Shown: positions 21,268-31,860 of the stretch, piece after piece | Position numbering within the stretch: the first letter of the stretch is position 1 | How the letters are laid out: every line of letters begins with the position of its first letter | Source: Delphinus delphis | Lineage: Eukaryota > Chordata > Mammalia > Artiodactyla > Delphinidae | Direction: 5' to 3' | Assembly (NCBI RefSeq): GCF_949987515.2 | Contig: NC_082702.1 | Location: 53,165,600-53,229,599 of the forward strand | DNA: 64,000 nucleotides | Program-made: the position numbers and the translations under genes | Notes under the pieces: model-generated | Told to the model about the DNA's origin: nothing | The model's database searches: none | Seen by the model: the letters and a program-made list of their open reading frames with translations, nothing else

Positions 21268-21325
21268 ATTGGGTTGACCAAAAACTTCGTTCGGATTTTT
21301 CCGTAACATTAAAAAACCGATGCTG
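21268..21325 (+). mobile_element. Mariner-type terminal inverted repeat, one end only
   Basis: TATTGGGTTGACCAAAAACT followed by TCGTTCGGATTTTTCCGTAA is the terminus of a mariner family common in cetartiodactyls (TTGGGTTGGCCAAAAAGTTC). The expected mirror-image end (GAACTTTTTGGCCAACCC) is missing; the copy stops after a few bases of the second arm (AAAAAACCGA). A TA target dinucleotide precedes it. Confidence 0.75.
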
Positions 21326-22179
21326 AGTTTTCTCAGCATTAAAACACTTTGTGAAAGGCCTGTGAGCTGTGTTGGGGGAAGCTGGGACGGAGCTGGCTTC
21401 AACTATGGGCAGCTGCTGAGAATTGCTGTGGCCTGAGTGGGTCCCATTTCCGTGGCTTTGGAGTTTTTGTGCTGAATGATACAGCTTGACCCACAGACCA
21501 GATTCAGTGTGTACTCTGGAGGATGTGATGATTTAGGTAAGGCAATCCCTGCCCGGTTAGAAAAAGCCCCAGGCTGAATGGGGTCAGACTGGGATTCTTT
21601 CAGACTGGATTTCATCCCACAGGACTCCAGGTGATAGTCCTGCCAAAACAACTTTCTCCTCACTCAGACCAGAAATCCCATACTTTGGCTATTGGTGAAT
21701 GGGTATGTGACTTACTGGGGAGAAGGGACTTATCCTTCTAGGATTTTTCTGAGATGGAATTTCCAGGTCTTCAAATGTTAACCCTAGGTAAAAGTCGGTG
21801 CCTTATTACAGACCTACGAGAGCATAAAAGCACCTACTTCTGATGCAACGACGGGAAACTCTCCTGGCCTGGCTGAGGAAGACAGGTGTTCCAAAGATGA
21901 CTGAGACACCTTGACTTGCAAGTTCTCAGACCTACTAAAATTTGATTATCAACCCACATCACATGAGTCCCTGACCATACTTCTGAACTAAAAGTGGGAA
22001 TCATAGTGTGGCCTGTAATTGAATGCCCGTGAGAACAGCAGTGATGGGGTATTTTAACTTGGGGGCCTTCTGAGAAAATCCAGGACCCATGACCACAACA
22101 TGTAGAAATGAGTGTTCGGAGCCTATTTGAGACCTGAGCTACCAGCAAAGATCATGCTTTTTAGGAGTTAATTTTGGGA
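21326..22179. other. No recognised feature
   Basis: A minus frame of 104 codons (21,834-22,148) and one of 86 codons (21,403-21,663) show no recognisable domain. Nothing else I can name. Confidence 0.45.
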
Positions 22180-22460
22180 CCACTCAGTACTTTGTAATCA
22201 CTTCTTGGACATGTTGAGAATTTGCTGTTCTAATCAGAGGGCACTTACTACAAAGTTAATCTGAGATTATATTTAGTGATATGCTTTATCATGGTTGTAG
22301 CAAGTGGTAATTAGGAATAAAATGGGAAACAATTCCCATAAAATATTGTGATTAGCATTGATTATGCATACAATCCAAGTTTTTCCACTCCCACCTTGTT
22401 GCTTCTTCCTTCTCACTAATTAGCATTAATTGTGTCTCCCCCGCATGCTCTGAAGCACAG
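22180..22460. promoter_or_regulatory. Candidate conserved noncoding element
   Basis: AT-rich, repeat-free block with dense homeodomain-type cores: GTGGTAATTAGGAATAAAAT, GATTAGCATTGATTATGCAT and CTAATTAGCATTAATTGTG. Resembles developmental enhancers; not testable without other species. Confidence 0.3.
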
Positions 22461-23439
22461 ATCCTAGTTCTAATTCCATGCCCAGACTCCCTTGCCCCAT
22501 CCCTCTCTACTCTAGATTGAGGATTCATAGAACATTGCTTTTGGTGCCCATTTGGCCAGATTGCCTCCTTGGTCTCCTACTTCTGGAACCCTTAAATTTC
22601 TCCTTTCTTCCCCTCGCCTGCCCTTCATCCGGTGCCAGGTGAAGCGTGGGGGAGGCAGCTCGTGACCCCGGTGTTGGTCAGGAGTGACAGGTGTCCCGAG
22701 GCCAGGGCTGTGGGGGTGGGGGAGGCTGGATTAGGGGAAGAAGAGCTAGAGTCAGCATCTCGGTGCTGTCTGCAGAAGATATGGGGGTGCTGACTCTTCA
22801 CCATGTCACCAGTGTCCCGGCCAGTCAGGGATGCAGCATCCACCAAGAGGTCAAAAGAATAGTCTTGCCTCCCTCTGTCTGCAGACCTCTCCACTTCTTA
22901 CTTCTGACAGACTGGATTCCTAACTAGAGACAGAATGAAATCACTGCATACTAAGGGAGCTGGGGCTAAAAGAGCAAAAAATGAGGTAGTCCACACACTG
23001 ATGAGAAGAGTTTCAGGTTCCAGGCTAATTGGCACATCAGATTTTTGTGCTTTTGAGTCAAGGTAGGGGCTAGAGAGCAGAGGAACACTGAGTGTCTAAG
23101 GGGGTACAGAAGAGTGCTGAGTGGAGGAGTGACCCAGAGGGGAGAGGCCTGGAAGTAATGAAGACAGAACTCTGAAGTCTGCAGACTATATCATGAGAGA
23201 ATTCTGGTGTGCTGTCATTTGCCTTGGCCAGCTTGACCACTGGGGAACTATAGCTGAGATTAGGCCCCTGGGCTGCTGGCGAGGCTCTCCAAGGCTACAT
23301 TACTTTCGTGGGAGTTCAAGTCAGAGCAGCTCTGACCCCTTCATCTGGCATGCGTAGTGAAAAGTTTTGGTTGGGGTGAGAAGGGAGGAGGTATGAGTCC
23401 TCCACCCCAGGAGTCCCCAACCCTCACTGGAACACTGTT
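22461..23439. other. No recognised feature
   Basis: Mixed composition, G-rich near 22,705-22,740. No named repeat or gene signal. Confidence 0.45.
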
Positions 23440-24310
23440 CCACTCTACCCCTTAAATCTGTCTTCCACTTGAGCTCTGAAAATGCAAATGAGATCACACC
23501 ATGCCCAGCTAAGAACCTTCCAAAGGTTTTCCAGTGCTAATAGAATCGAGTTCCTAATTTCAAAGCCCTATATGATCTGGTTCTTGCCTCTCTATTGATG
23601 TCATCTCCTACCCCTCACTTCATTCTTTCATCCGTCCTTCCTTCCTTCCATGCATGCTTCTATCCATGCATCCATCCATCCATCCACTCACCCACCCACC
23701 TATGCAACCATCTGTTCTGACTCAGACACAGTTGCTTTCTTACTATTCCTTAAGTGCATTTTTATTCATTCCTTCTCTGCACTTGCTCTTCCTTCTGCCC
23801 AGAACACTCTTTCCCGCAATACCCACATGGTTCACTTGTTCACTTCCTTTATTTCAGTATCTGTTCTAATGTCATTTCTCCAAGAGAACTTTCCTTCACC
23901 ATCCAGAGTTGTGACTGGAAGGCGATGGCTGGGACTTCTGAAGCGTGGTCTTCTGTTTTTGATCTGAGTGCCTGTAGCATTTTTGTGTTCAGCATGTTAA
24001 TATTCATCAGCCATAAACTTTGACTTGTGTACTTCTCTTTGTGCATGTTATACTTCAACAGAAACTTGAAAATAAATACCCACATCCCCATCTCACTGTA
24101 CTTCTTACTTTGTTTTATTTTTCTTCATGGCCCTTATCACTACCTGACATTGTCTTATATCCTTATTTGCATTGTGTGTCATCCCAACGCCACATGCAAA
24201 TTTTATGAGACCAGGGACTTGGTCTAGTTTCCTGCTTTATACCTAGTGCTTAGCGCAGCGCCTGGCATGTAGGAGGAGATAAATCATTGTTGAGTGAATA
24301 TATGAGTAAA
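23440..24310 (+). mobile_element. L2 LINE, long 3' segment
   Basis: Sense L2 order: AAAGCCCTATATGATCTGGT, CTTGCCTCTCTATTGATGTC, CTTCTGCCCAGAACACTCTT, CTAATGTCATTTCTCCAAGA, CTTATCACTACCTGACATTG, then ACCAGGGACTTGGTCTAG, AGCGCAGCGCCTGGCATGTA and the end TTGTTGAGTGAATA. About 870 bp, including a CATC-rich microsatellite. Confidence 0.8.
23630..23712. repeat. (CATC)n / (CACC)n microsatellite
   Basis: Imperfect CTTC, CATG, CATC and CACC tetranucleotides, purest at 23,664-23,690 (CATCCATCCATC). Lies within the L2. Confidence 0.9.
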
Positions 24311-24423
24311 TGGTTGGATACTTTAAGCAGCTAGAAGGTGTAACACAAACTGGGGAGTGGGATATCTAATTTATCTGGTGCTTTAAGTTGTAAGGGTCTC
24401 AGACTGGACTCAGCTTCCACTAG

Positions 24424-24446
24424 ATTTCCTCTTTCCTCTTTCCTCT
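24424..24446. repeat. Short (TTTCCTC)n tandem
   Basis: TTTCCTC repeated three times. Minor. Confidence 0.9.
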
Positions 24447-24669
24447 TGTAAACTTCTGCTCTCTTGACTCTGTGACTTAGAGCGTGGTTTCTTTCTTCCA
24501 GTTGCCTCTCAACACACTGGTCTCAGACAGGAACCTCATCACCAAGGACCCAGCTTAGAGCGTCCATGGGGTACTGAGTCAGGTGCCAAATAACAAAATG
24601 TCTTAGAAAGGACTTGGGCCAGAAAGTCATTCCCACCCAAACTCCTCTTCATCTGCACTGAGCATGGTG

Positions 24670-24900
24670 GTAAGAACACGAGCTTTGAGGTCCAGAGACC
24701 TGGGTTTGAATCTTATCTCTACCTTGTTCTAACCATGTGATCTTAGACAATTTACCTAGCCAACTGAGGCTCAGTTCCTCATCCAGATAATGATGCCCCC
24801 TGGGGTTGTTCTGAGGATTAGGTGAGGTGTTGTGCATCAAGCCCTTGGCACAATTCCTGACATTCCAGGCATTGTTATGAATACATGACACTCTTAAGCA
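24670..24900 (+). mobile_element. MIR, near full length
   Basis: Sense MIR order: AAGAACACGAGCTTTGAGGT, ACCTGGGTTTGAATCTTATC (B-box region), CCATGTGATCTTAGACAATT, CTGAGGCTCAGTTCCTCATC and GTTGTTCTGAGGATTAGG. Confidence 0.85.
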
Positions 24901-24941
24901 TTCAATCGCTGTAGCTCCAACAGTGTTACTATTGATTGCTA

Positions 24942-25092
24942 TTTTTTTTTAACATCTTTATTGGAGTATAGTTGCTTTACAATGTTGTGTTAGTTTCTGC
25001 TGTATAACAAAGTGAATCAGCTATATGTATACATATATCCTCATATCCCCTCGCTCTTGCGTCTCCCTCCCACCCTCCCTATCTGTATCCTT
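24942..25092 (-). mobile_element. Young L1 3' end, 5'-truncated, antisense
   Basis: T-run then AACATCTTTATTGGAGTATA, GTTGCTTTACAATGTTGTG, TTAGTTTCTGCTGTATAACA and AAGTGAATCAGCTATATG: the reverse complement of the 3' end of cetartiodactyl L1, starting right at the A-tail. Only about 150 bp, a typical 5'-truncated insertion. Confidence 0.8.
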
Positions 25093-25369
25093 CCTGTGAT
25101 GTTATGATGCTGCATTTCTTTCTACTTCATACGTTTAGATCTCACCACTGAGCCCAGAACCTTGCCTCTGTCTTCACATGAAGTGTGATATTTTGAGAAA
25201 TGAACTTTTGATTTATTTTTTGGTATCTTAAGACAGTGTATGTGAAGAGACTTGGAAAGCCATAAAGTGCTGTTTAGATGTACTTGTGCTTTCAACGACT
25301 CCCCTGTACTCCTTAGCCTCTTTTGGAGTCAGCATGAAAGAGCAGGACTCCTGTGGACCTTGGTTGGAG
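25093..25369. other. No recognised feature
   Basis: Nothing I can name. Confidence 0.4.
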
Positions 25370-25460
25370 TGACAATGAGCAATCACTTAACTTCTTGAAG
25401 GCTCAGTTTCCTCATTTGGGGAATAGGGATAATAACAGGGTCCACTTTCAGAGTGATTTT
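25370..25460 (+). mobile_element. MIR fragment
   Basis: GGCTCAGTTTCCTCATTTGG followed by GGAATAGGGATAATAACAGG is the sense MIR core. Confidence 0.7.
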
Positions 25461-25639
25461 GAGTGTCCCTGAAGGTGATAGCTATAAAATCACTTGCAAG
25501 AAACATGGCAGAAGTTTTAAGTGTTCCCTACTTCCTCTGCCCACCATGCCCTTCTTTTCCATCTCACATGTGGTTTTGTTAAATCTTAGAAGAGCTTTTT
25601 ATTCATCTAATCTAAACTTTTTCCAAATTATTTTTTACT

Positions 25640-25900
25640 AGCCATAAATTATTTTTAAAAAATTATTTATTTTTTTTGCCTCTCCCACTGGCCCTCTTAT
25701 CAGCATTTATCCTGAGGACCACGGAGGAGGCCTAGTGGGATGGACAATTCCCTGCAAAGATTATGCACTGAAATGTGAGCTGCACCGCAGAGACATTCTC
25801 CTGTTATTTGCTTCCCTTCAACTGTAGTTTTTCCACACACATTACATTGGGTCATTATAATCGTAACAGCTGATTGATTTTAAACCATGGGTCTTCCATT
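25640..25900. promoter_or_regulatory. Candidate conserved noncoding element
   Basis: Repeat-free block with AAATTATTTTTAAAAAATTA, CAAAGATTATGCACTGAAAT, GGTCATTATAATCGTAACAG and CTGATTGATTTTAAACC. AT-rich motif clusters typical of noncoding conserved blocks; low confidence. Confidence 0.25.
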
Positions 25901-26104
25901 GCTAAGAAAACATCCAGTAAGTGCTGGTTGACTGATGGCCCAGTTAGAAAAATTCATGTGTCTGGAAAGCAAGAGGAAAAGGGTATGCTGTGTTTGGTTT
26001 TGATTTTATATCTTTAGTTGTCTAGAGAAATGGATTTTTTATACTCCTTCATATATCTTGATGGAATTGACTCTCCTCTTTTATAGTCAGTGGACCTTTG
26101 CAAA

Positions 26105-26275
26105 TTTTGTGATCAAACTGTGGTCCCAGACTGGCAGGATGAGCAGCAACTGGGAGCTTGTCAGAAATGCAGAATCTTAGGTCCCAGTCCAGGCCTACTG
26201 AATCAGGAATCAGAATCTGCTTCACCATCTCCACCCCATGATTGCTGTGCATAGGAAAGACAGAGAAGCACTGTT
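26105..26275 (-). mobile_element. MER5A-like hAT-Charlie element
   Basis: Antisense MER5A: GGTCCCAGACTGGCAGGATG, GGGAGCTTGTCAGAAATGCA, GAATCTTAGGTCCCAGTCCA, GGCCTACTGAATCAGGAATC and a terminal AAGCACTG. Confidence 0.75.
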
Positions 26276-27039
26276 TTACAGGACTGTGATCCTGTCTGGA
26301 CCCAGCAGGATCTGGGCCCATTATCAACCTTGTAAGGCAGTGGGGAGCTCTGGGATCTGGGGTGACATGCTGAGGAGAAATGACACAGTGCTTTAGAAGA
26401 CCACCTGCTGAGGGGTCCAATAGGCTTCCAGGTCTGTGGACCCTCCACCTGTTTGCCTGGTGCCAGATGCCTTTGGCCTGACCTCATTTTCCCTTTCCTG
26501 TAGGACTGTGGTCCCACTGGGTACCAATCACTGTGGCTGCAATCATTGTTATCTTTTCCTACGCCCCTAAAGTCTCCTTAAGAGCTTACTGACTGATTCA
26601 GTTAGAGAAATCCAAGTATTGAGAAAGGAGGCTCAAATTAGTTTGTTTTTGCCTTGCTTATCTGCCCAGAGAAAGCATCCCTGCTCTTTCAAATGTCTGA
26701 TAAATGGACTTGATTATCCTCTTCCAGCAAACACGTGGTCGAGCGCTGGGAGCTGTGGATTGTTGGAAAGTCTATGGGCTGCCAGCAAATTGTTCTCTTT
26801 GCTGCTTTCTTTTCCATCCTGATGACAGAAAGTTTGCTGAGACACAAAACCCTGGTGCAGGTTTCTCTTCTCTGCACCCCACAAAGAGCTGGAGTGTCTG
26901 AGAAGGATTGGGGACCAGCAGAGCTACCCTTTGGTGTCAATTCAATACTAACAGTGTTGTTGGTTAGTCCAGTTGATTTTTCCTATTCGTTCAACATTTG
27001 CTTATTCAGCAGATAGATATTAAACTCACAGCATCGTGC
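26276..27039. other. No recognised feature
   Basis: Three plus frames near 26,619-27,016 overlap each other and a minus frame. No domain recognised. Confidence 0.45.
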
Positions 27040-27300
27040 TTCCCAGCGCATGCTCTGGGGCCATACTTCCTGGGTTTGCATCCTGGCTTGCCACTTAGCA
27101 GCTTTGAGGCCTCCGACAAGTTTTTTAACCTCCCTGTGCCTCAATTCCCTCACTGATAAAACGGGGATAATGAAAAGATCCATCTCATAGGGTTGTTGTG
27201 AGGATTAAGTGAGTTAATATTTCTGTATGTTAACTGAGAGTCATCCTTGGCACCTGATGGGCACAGTTTAAGTTTGCTGTTGTGTTAATATTGTCAGTCA
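27040..27300 (+). mobile_element. MIR, near full length
   Basis: Sense MIR order: CCTGGGTTTGCATCCTGGCT, GCCACTTAGCAGCTTTGAG, CCTGTGCCTCAATTCCCTCA, GATAAAACGGGGATAATG and ATAGGGTTGTTGTGAGGATT. Confidence 0.85.
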
Positions 27301-27654
27301 GGCACATTGCTAGGCAGCAAACATAGGTGCAGGGAATGAGGCTGGTAAGGACCCTGCCGTTACAGAGTGCACCTTCCCTGGCGAGATGGGAAGTGTACCA
27401 GTTCTCACCAGTCTGACATTGAATTTCCCCAGGGAGAAGTGCAGGGAGAGAGACATACAGGGTGCAGTAAGAGTGGGATTCAGGTGGATCTGGCCCACTT
27501 GGGGCATGTCCTGGAAGGTGTCCCTAGGAGGTGACATATGTTTTGGGCTTCCAGTGTGGCTGAAGTACAGATAGCTGGGGGGTGGGAGGGTAGGGCAGGG
27601 GTGGGGAAGGCACAGAACTGGGAAACTGGGTAGGGCCTCAAACAGAAATTCTTC
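27301..27654. other. No recognised feature
   Basis: G-rich plus strand at 27,570-27,610 (GGGGGGTGGGAGGG). A minus frame of 119 codons (27,310-27,669) is Pro/Ser/Thr-rich because of this composition; not supported as a gene. Confidence 0.45.
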
Positions 27655-27790
27655 CTTAGGGATTCTCAAGCTTTAATGAACTTCAGAATTTCTCAGAGAT
27701 GCTGCTTAAAGATGCAAATTCCTGGGACCACCTCCAGAAGCTGTGATTCAGATGACCTCTGGTGGACTCTTCACTTTCACAAGAATCTTG
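27655..27790 (+). mobile_element. MER5-like fragment
   Basis: GATTCTCAAGCTTTAATGAA, TCAGAATTTCTCAGAGATGC and AAATTCCTGGGACCACCTCC loosely follow MER5A order (TTCTCAAACTTTAGTGTG, CAGAATCACCTGGAGG). Diverged. Confidence 0.45.
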
Positions 27791-27899
27791 GGGTGGTTAA
27801 CATAGTGGATTCATAGAAGATAGTGTCGACAGCACAGCTAGGCCATGTTGAAGATGTCTGTTTTTATCTTAATCTTGAGAGAACTGGGGAACTATTCAG

Positions 27900-29560
27900 A
27901 AGTTTTTTATGGTATAATTGTGGTATAATTTACATACAGTTGAATTCGCATTTTTAGGTTCTATGTGTTTTAGCAAAATATACAGTTACGTGAACATCAG
28001 CCTATAACAATCGATATATAAAATATTTCTTTCATCCCAGAAGTTGTCTCTTGCCCTTTTTGTCATCAAGCCCTTCTTCCTCTCCCTGCCCCTGGCAACC
28101 ACTGATCTGTTTTCCTCCATAGACTTTGTCCTTTTCTGAGTGCCATTTAAATGGAATCACACAGTACACAGCCCTTTGTGTCTGACTTCTTTCGCTTAGC
28201 ATGATGCTTTTGTGATCAATCCATGTTATTGCATGTGTCAGTAGTTTATTCCTTTTTCTTTATGAATAATATTAAATTGAATGTGTGTACCACAGTTTGC
28301 TTATCCTTTCAACAGTAGATGGACATTCAACTTATTTCCAGTTTTTGGAGATTGTGAATAAAACGGATAAAAAACATTCTCGTATAGGTATTTATGTAGA
28401 CATGTTTTGATTTCTCTTGTGTAGATACCTAACAAAGGAATTGCTACATTGTATGGGAAGTGAAGTTTAATTTTTAAGAAACTGCCAAACTGTCTTCCAA
28501 ATTGGCTGCACCACTTTGCATTCCCACCAGCAGTGAATAAGAGATGCCATTGGTCTATATCTTTACCAGCACTTGGTATCATCAGTTTTTTTTTTTTAAC
28601 TTTAGCCATTTATTATGGTTTGAATTTGGAGTTCCCTAATTGCTACTGACGTTGAGCATTTTTTCTTGTATTTATTTACCATGCATTCACAGCTCTTCTT
28701 TGGTAAAGTGTCTATTCATATATTTTGACTATTTTTAAAAAACTGGATTTTTTTGGTTTTATTCCTATTGAGTTTTGAGAGTTCTTTATGTTTTCTAGCT
28801 ACAAGTACTTTATCAGCAATGTGTTTTGCAAATATCATCTACTGTTCTATGTCTTGTCTTTTCATTTTCTTTCTTCTTTTTTTTAAATAAATATATGTAT
28901 TTATTTATTTTTGGCTGCTTTGGATCTTCATTGCTGTGCGTGGGGTTTCTCTAGTTGCGGCAAGCGGAGGCTACTCTTCGTTGTGGTGCGTGGGCTTCTC
29001 ATTGCAGTGACTTCTCTTTGTTGCAGAGCACGGGCTCTAGGTGAGCGGGCTTCAGTAGTTGTGCTCATGGGCTCTAGAGTGTAGGCTCAGTAGTTGTGGC
29101 TCGTGGGCTTAGTTGCTCCACGGCATGTGGGATCTTCCCGGACCAGGGATCAAAACCATGACCCCTGCAATGGCAGGCGGATTCTTAACCACTGCACCAC
29201 CAGGGAAGTCCTCATTTTCTTAATAGTGTCTTTCAGAGAGCAGAAGTTTTAAATTTTATGAAGTCCAATTTATCAATTTTTTCTTTTATAGTTCATAGTT
29301 TTGTGTTTTATCTAAGAAATGATTGTCTAACCCAAGGTTGTGAAAATTTTTTCTTATGTGTTTTATGGTTTTAAGTTTTAAATTTAGGTCAATGATCCAT
29401 TTACATTTACATCTGTGACCTAGTCTTGAAATGTGGTATAGGTCAAGATTTTTACTACTGTACCGTTATTTAAAAAATTAATTGACTGCATATGTTTGGG
29501 CCTATTTTGAGAATTCTATTTTATTAATCCAAATGTCTATCCTTTCACCATTACCATACT
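27900..29560 (-). mobile_element. Old L1 (L1M) 3'UTR plus ORF2 C-terminal part, antisense
   Basis: Antisense order: GTATAATTTACATACAGTTG (3' end), CCCTGGCAACCACTGATCTG, GTGCCATTTAAATGGAATCA, CCACTTTGCATTCCCACCAG (ORF2 C-terminal region), TAGTGTCTTTCAGAGAGCAG and TTTTATGAAGTCCAATTTAT. The orientation puts the element's tail at the left. Its coding part is full of stops. A tRNA-SINE was inserted into it. Confidence 0.8.
28872..29211 (-). mobile_element. CHR-type tRNA-derived SINE inside L1
   Basis: Antisense SINE: TTTTTGGCTGCTTTGGATCT, TAGTTGCGGCAAGCGGAGGC, GGCATGTGGGATCTTCCCGG, GGATTCTTAACCACTGCACC and CACCAGGGAAGTCC. Flanked by TCATTTTCTT at 28,862-28,871 and 29,212-29,221, a 10-bp target-site duplication. 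The L1 reads continuously once the SINE is removed. Confidence 0.9.
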
Positions 29561-29563
29561 GCA

Positions 29564-29735
29564 GGGGTTGGCAAACTATGGCCTCTTGGCCAAATTTATA
29601 CTTCTGCCTGTTTTTGTAAATAAAGTTTTATTAGAACACAGTCATACCCATTTATTTATGTATCATCTATGGCTGTTCTTGTGTTCTGGTTCTGTCCATC
29701 ATCTGTGTAATGGCAGTCAGTTTATATAATTTCCA
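29564..29735 (-). mobile_element. MER3-like hAT-Charlie element, half copy
   Basis: GCAGGGGTTGGCAAACTATG, then TGTTTTTGTAAATAAAGTTT and TAGAACACAGTCATACCCAT match one half of the same family seen at 63.0 kb, in opposite orientation. The far terminus is not recognisable. The family name is from memory. Confidence 0.6.
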
Positions 29736-29880
29736 TGGATCTGTTTCCCCATCTGTAAAATGTAAAAATTCTTTACCTATACTTTGCCCTGTCCACCTAA
29801 TAGGATTTTTGTGATGATGTATATAAAATATATGAAATATATCTATATATTATGAAATGATATGAAGTCATGAAGGGCTA
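29736..29880 (+). mobile_element. MIR fragment with TA-rich tail
   Basis: TCTGTTTCCCCATCTGTAAA followed by a diverged core and GGATTTTTGTGATGATG; then TATATAAAATATATG-type sequence to 29,870. Confidence 0.5.
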
Positions 29881-30049
29881 TAACTATAAATGGCTGTAAA
29901 ATCTAGAGAATTGCTATTCTGATGATGGCAGATTACAGGGTTGATGGGGAGACATCCTCAGCTCTGAGAAAGGCAGCACCCTGAGGGCTGATGGTGTAAG
30001 AGAGGAGCCTGGTAGCTTTCAATATCCTCTTTCCAAAATCACAATCTTA

Positions 30050-30380
30050 TATTTTCCAATGCCTTGCTTGACACCCTTCATGGCTTCCCTTTCTTCTCAG
30101 GGTAACTCTCACCTCTCTTTATATCTTCACCTCACCTCTCCTTACTCCCCTTCTCACCCTCTGTGCTTCAGCCATGTGAGCTTCTTTCCTTAAATGTGCT
30201 AAATGCTCCCTCTCGTCTCTCAGGCTGGGCATATGCTGTTGCTTCTGCCTGAAATATGCTCCTCCACCCCTGAGTATCGTTAAATCCCACTTACCTTTCA
30301 GATCTCAGCTCCACCAGAAAATCCTCCCTCTTCCCCTACACCTACGTCAGTCACCCTTTTATGAGTTCCTATACAATCTG
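30050..30380 (+). mobile_element. L2 LINE fragment
   Basis: Sense L2 order: CCTTCATGGCTTCCCTTTCT, CAGCCATGTGAGCTTCTTTC, GCTTCTGCCTGAAATATGCT, TTACCTTTCAGATCTCAGCT and AGAAAATCCTCCCTCTTCCC. Confidence 0.7.
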
Positions 30381-31224
30381 TGCAAATACATTCTGTTTAA
30401 TACCATCCTTGCGTAGTACTGTTAATTGCTATTTGTCTCTGAAATATATTCTAAAGCCATATATAAATTATAAAATATTTCAATATGAAAAATCCATTAC
30501 ACTACTCTGTGTGTGTGTGCTTCTTCATCATGTCCTGCATGCTAACGTCTCTCAGTCATTGAGAGCTGGGGACTCGGCTGACTGTCCCGTACACCTTGAT
30601 CGATAAATGTCATTGTACACCTTGGGAATGTTCTCCTCCCATGAGCACCTACAGCATGATCCTGAAGTGAGTGTGTTTGGCAATATGTGTTGTTTCTTCT
30701 GCGAGAGTCTTTCTTCCTGCCATGTATGCTTTGCGTCCTGGAGAACAGTTCTGACTCTAGTAACTGGGGACAGGTTTGCAGGTGATGTTACTGGACCTGC
30801 CCCAGAGAACCCAAGGAAGAGTATCACATTGGAGACTATCACACCCTTTTGACAATGACTGGAGTTCACGGCAGAGCAAATTCAGGGCAGAAAACAGCAG
30901 GTGTTGTGGGAAGGTTGCCCTCTGACATCATGACAGCGCTATAAACGCTTGGGAGGATTGTCTAACAATAGATTGAGACCAGCCACTGGAAGAAATTATG
31001 GACGGGTGGCAAGTCGTGATGTATGGAATTTGAGGACCTCTTGCATTGTACAATTCCAGGCCACAAACCCAAATGAACTCAATACGGTGTTGATGTAGTT
31101 ACCACTGTCATTCCAGGAATATGTTCCCCCATGCTAAGTGGATACAAGTGTGTGTCTATAATGGCATCAAGTGCACTGCAAATAATTGATTCTTTGTTTA
31201 TTTTTCTCTCTCCCTCTCCCTCCC
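30381..31224. other. No recognised feature
   Basis: (TG)n of about 14 bp near 30,506. Plus frame 30,607-30,852 and minus frame 30,552-30,869 overlap almost completely, so neither has support. Confidence 0.45.
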
Positions 31225-31290
31225 ACAGATTGTAAACTCTGTGAGGGCAGATCTCTTGTCTATCTTATTCACCACTGTAGTGAATGCTGT
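31225..31290 (+). mobile_element. L2 LINE 3' fragment
   Basis: GATTGTAAACTCTGTGAGGG and CAGATCTCTTGTCTATCTTA match the L2 tail (TGTAAGCTCCATGAGGGCAG). Confidence 0.55.
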
Positions 31291-31299
31291 GGTCTACCA

Positions 31300-31710
31300 C
31301 CCATTTTCCCCTTCAGGAATTAGGTATTCATTTCCTGGCTGCCGGATGTGTTGCCCGCTGATGGCTCATAGCTGGGTTCTTCCCTGGGCATTGCCTTGCC
31401 TATAGGGAATTGCCTTGTCCAAGATTATGCCCCCTCTCTGTGACCAGCCAACTTCCAATGAGTCATAGATGGTGGTGTGTGTGGGGGCGGGTATACAGTG
31501 TCCCCCTTGCCTCAATTTGGGATAACTCTGAAGGACCCACCAGTCCCAGATTGATTGACTGAGATCATGCTGCAACTGCATAACAGCTGAAATTCTCCCT
31601 GTCTAATCTAGCGTCTCCTCCTCCTGCATGGGCTTTTTTTCTGAGAGTGCTCCCTAATAAGCTTCCTGCATACAATTCTGCATCTTAGAATCTGTTTCCT
31701 GAGATATCAA
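31300..31710. other. Possible old LTR-like sequence
   Basis: CTCCCTAATAAGCTTCCTGC and TAGAATCTGTTTCCTGAG near 31,650-31,700 resemble a polyadenylation and U5 style of old LTRs. I cannot name a family or find the other end. Confidence 0.25.
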
Positions 31711-31754
31711 AGATATCCCCTAGCGCTTGACCCTTTTCCAGCCTTGCATGGTCT

Positions 31755-31860
31755 TGTAGGTCCTCCATTTTATTATCTGTAAAATGATAAAAATTTATCA
31801 TAAAAATGGAGGTTCAGTGTACTTCTGTGACTTGCCCAAGGCTGCCCACATACTATATGC
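31755..31860. repeat. Hairpin formed by facing MIR-like segments
   Basis: CCTCCATTTT (31,762-31,771) pairs with AAAATGGAGG (31,803-31,812). Inside, ATGATAAA (31,784-31,791) pairs with TTTATCAT (31,794-31,801) around AA. The left side reads like a sense MIR core (TTATCTGTAAAATGATAA); the right side reads like an antisense MIR (GTGACTTGCCCAAGGCTGCC). Confidence 0.85.

Noticed and set aside
21834..22148. 104-codon minus-strand frame
   Set aside because: No domain, no splice or promoter context, and length within chance for 64 kb.
24942..25092. Possible BovB LINE
   Set aside because: The landmarks are those of the L1 3' end in cetartiodactyls; no BovB sequence recognised.
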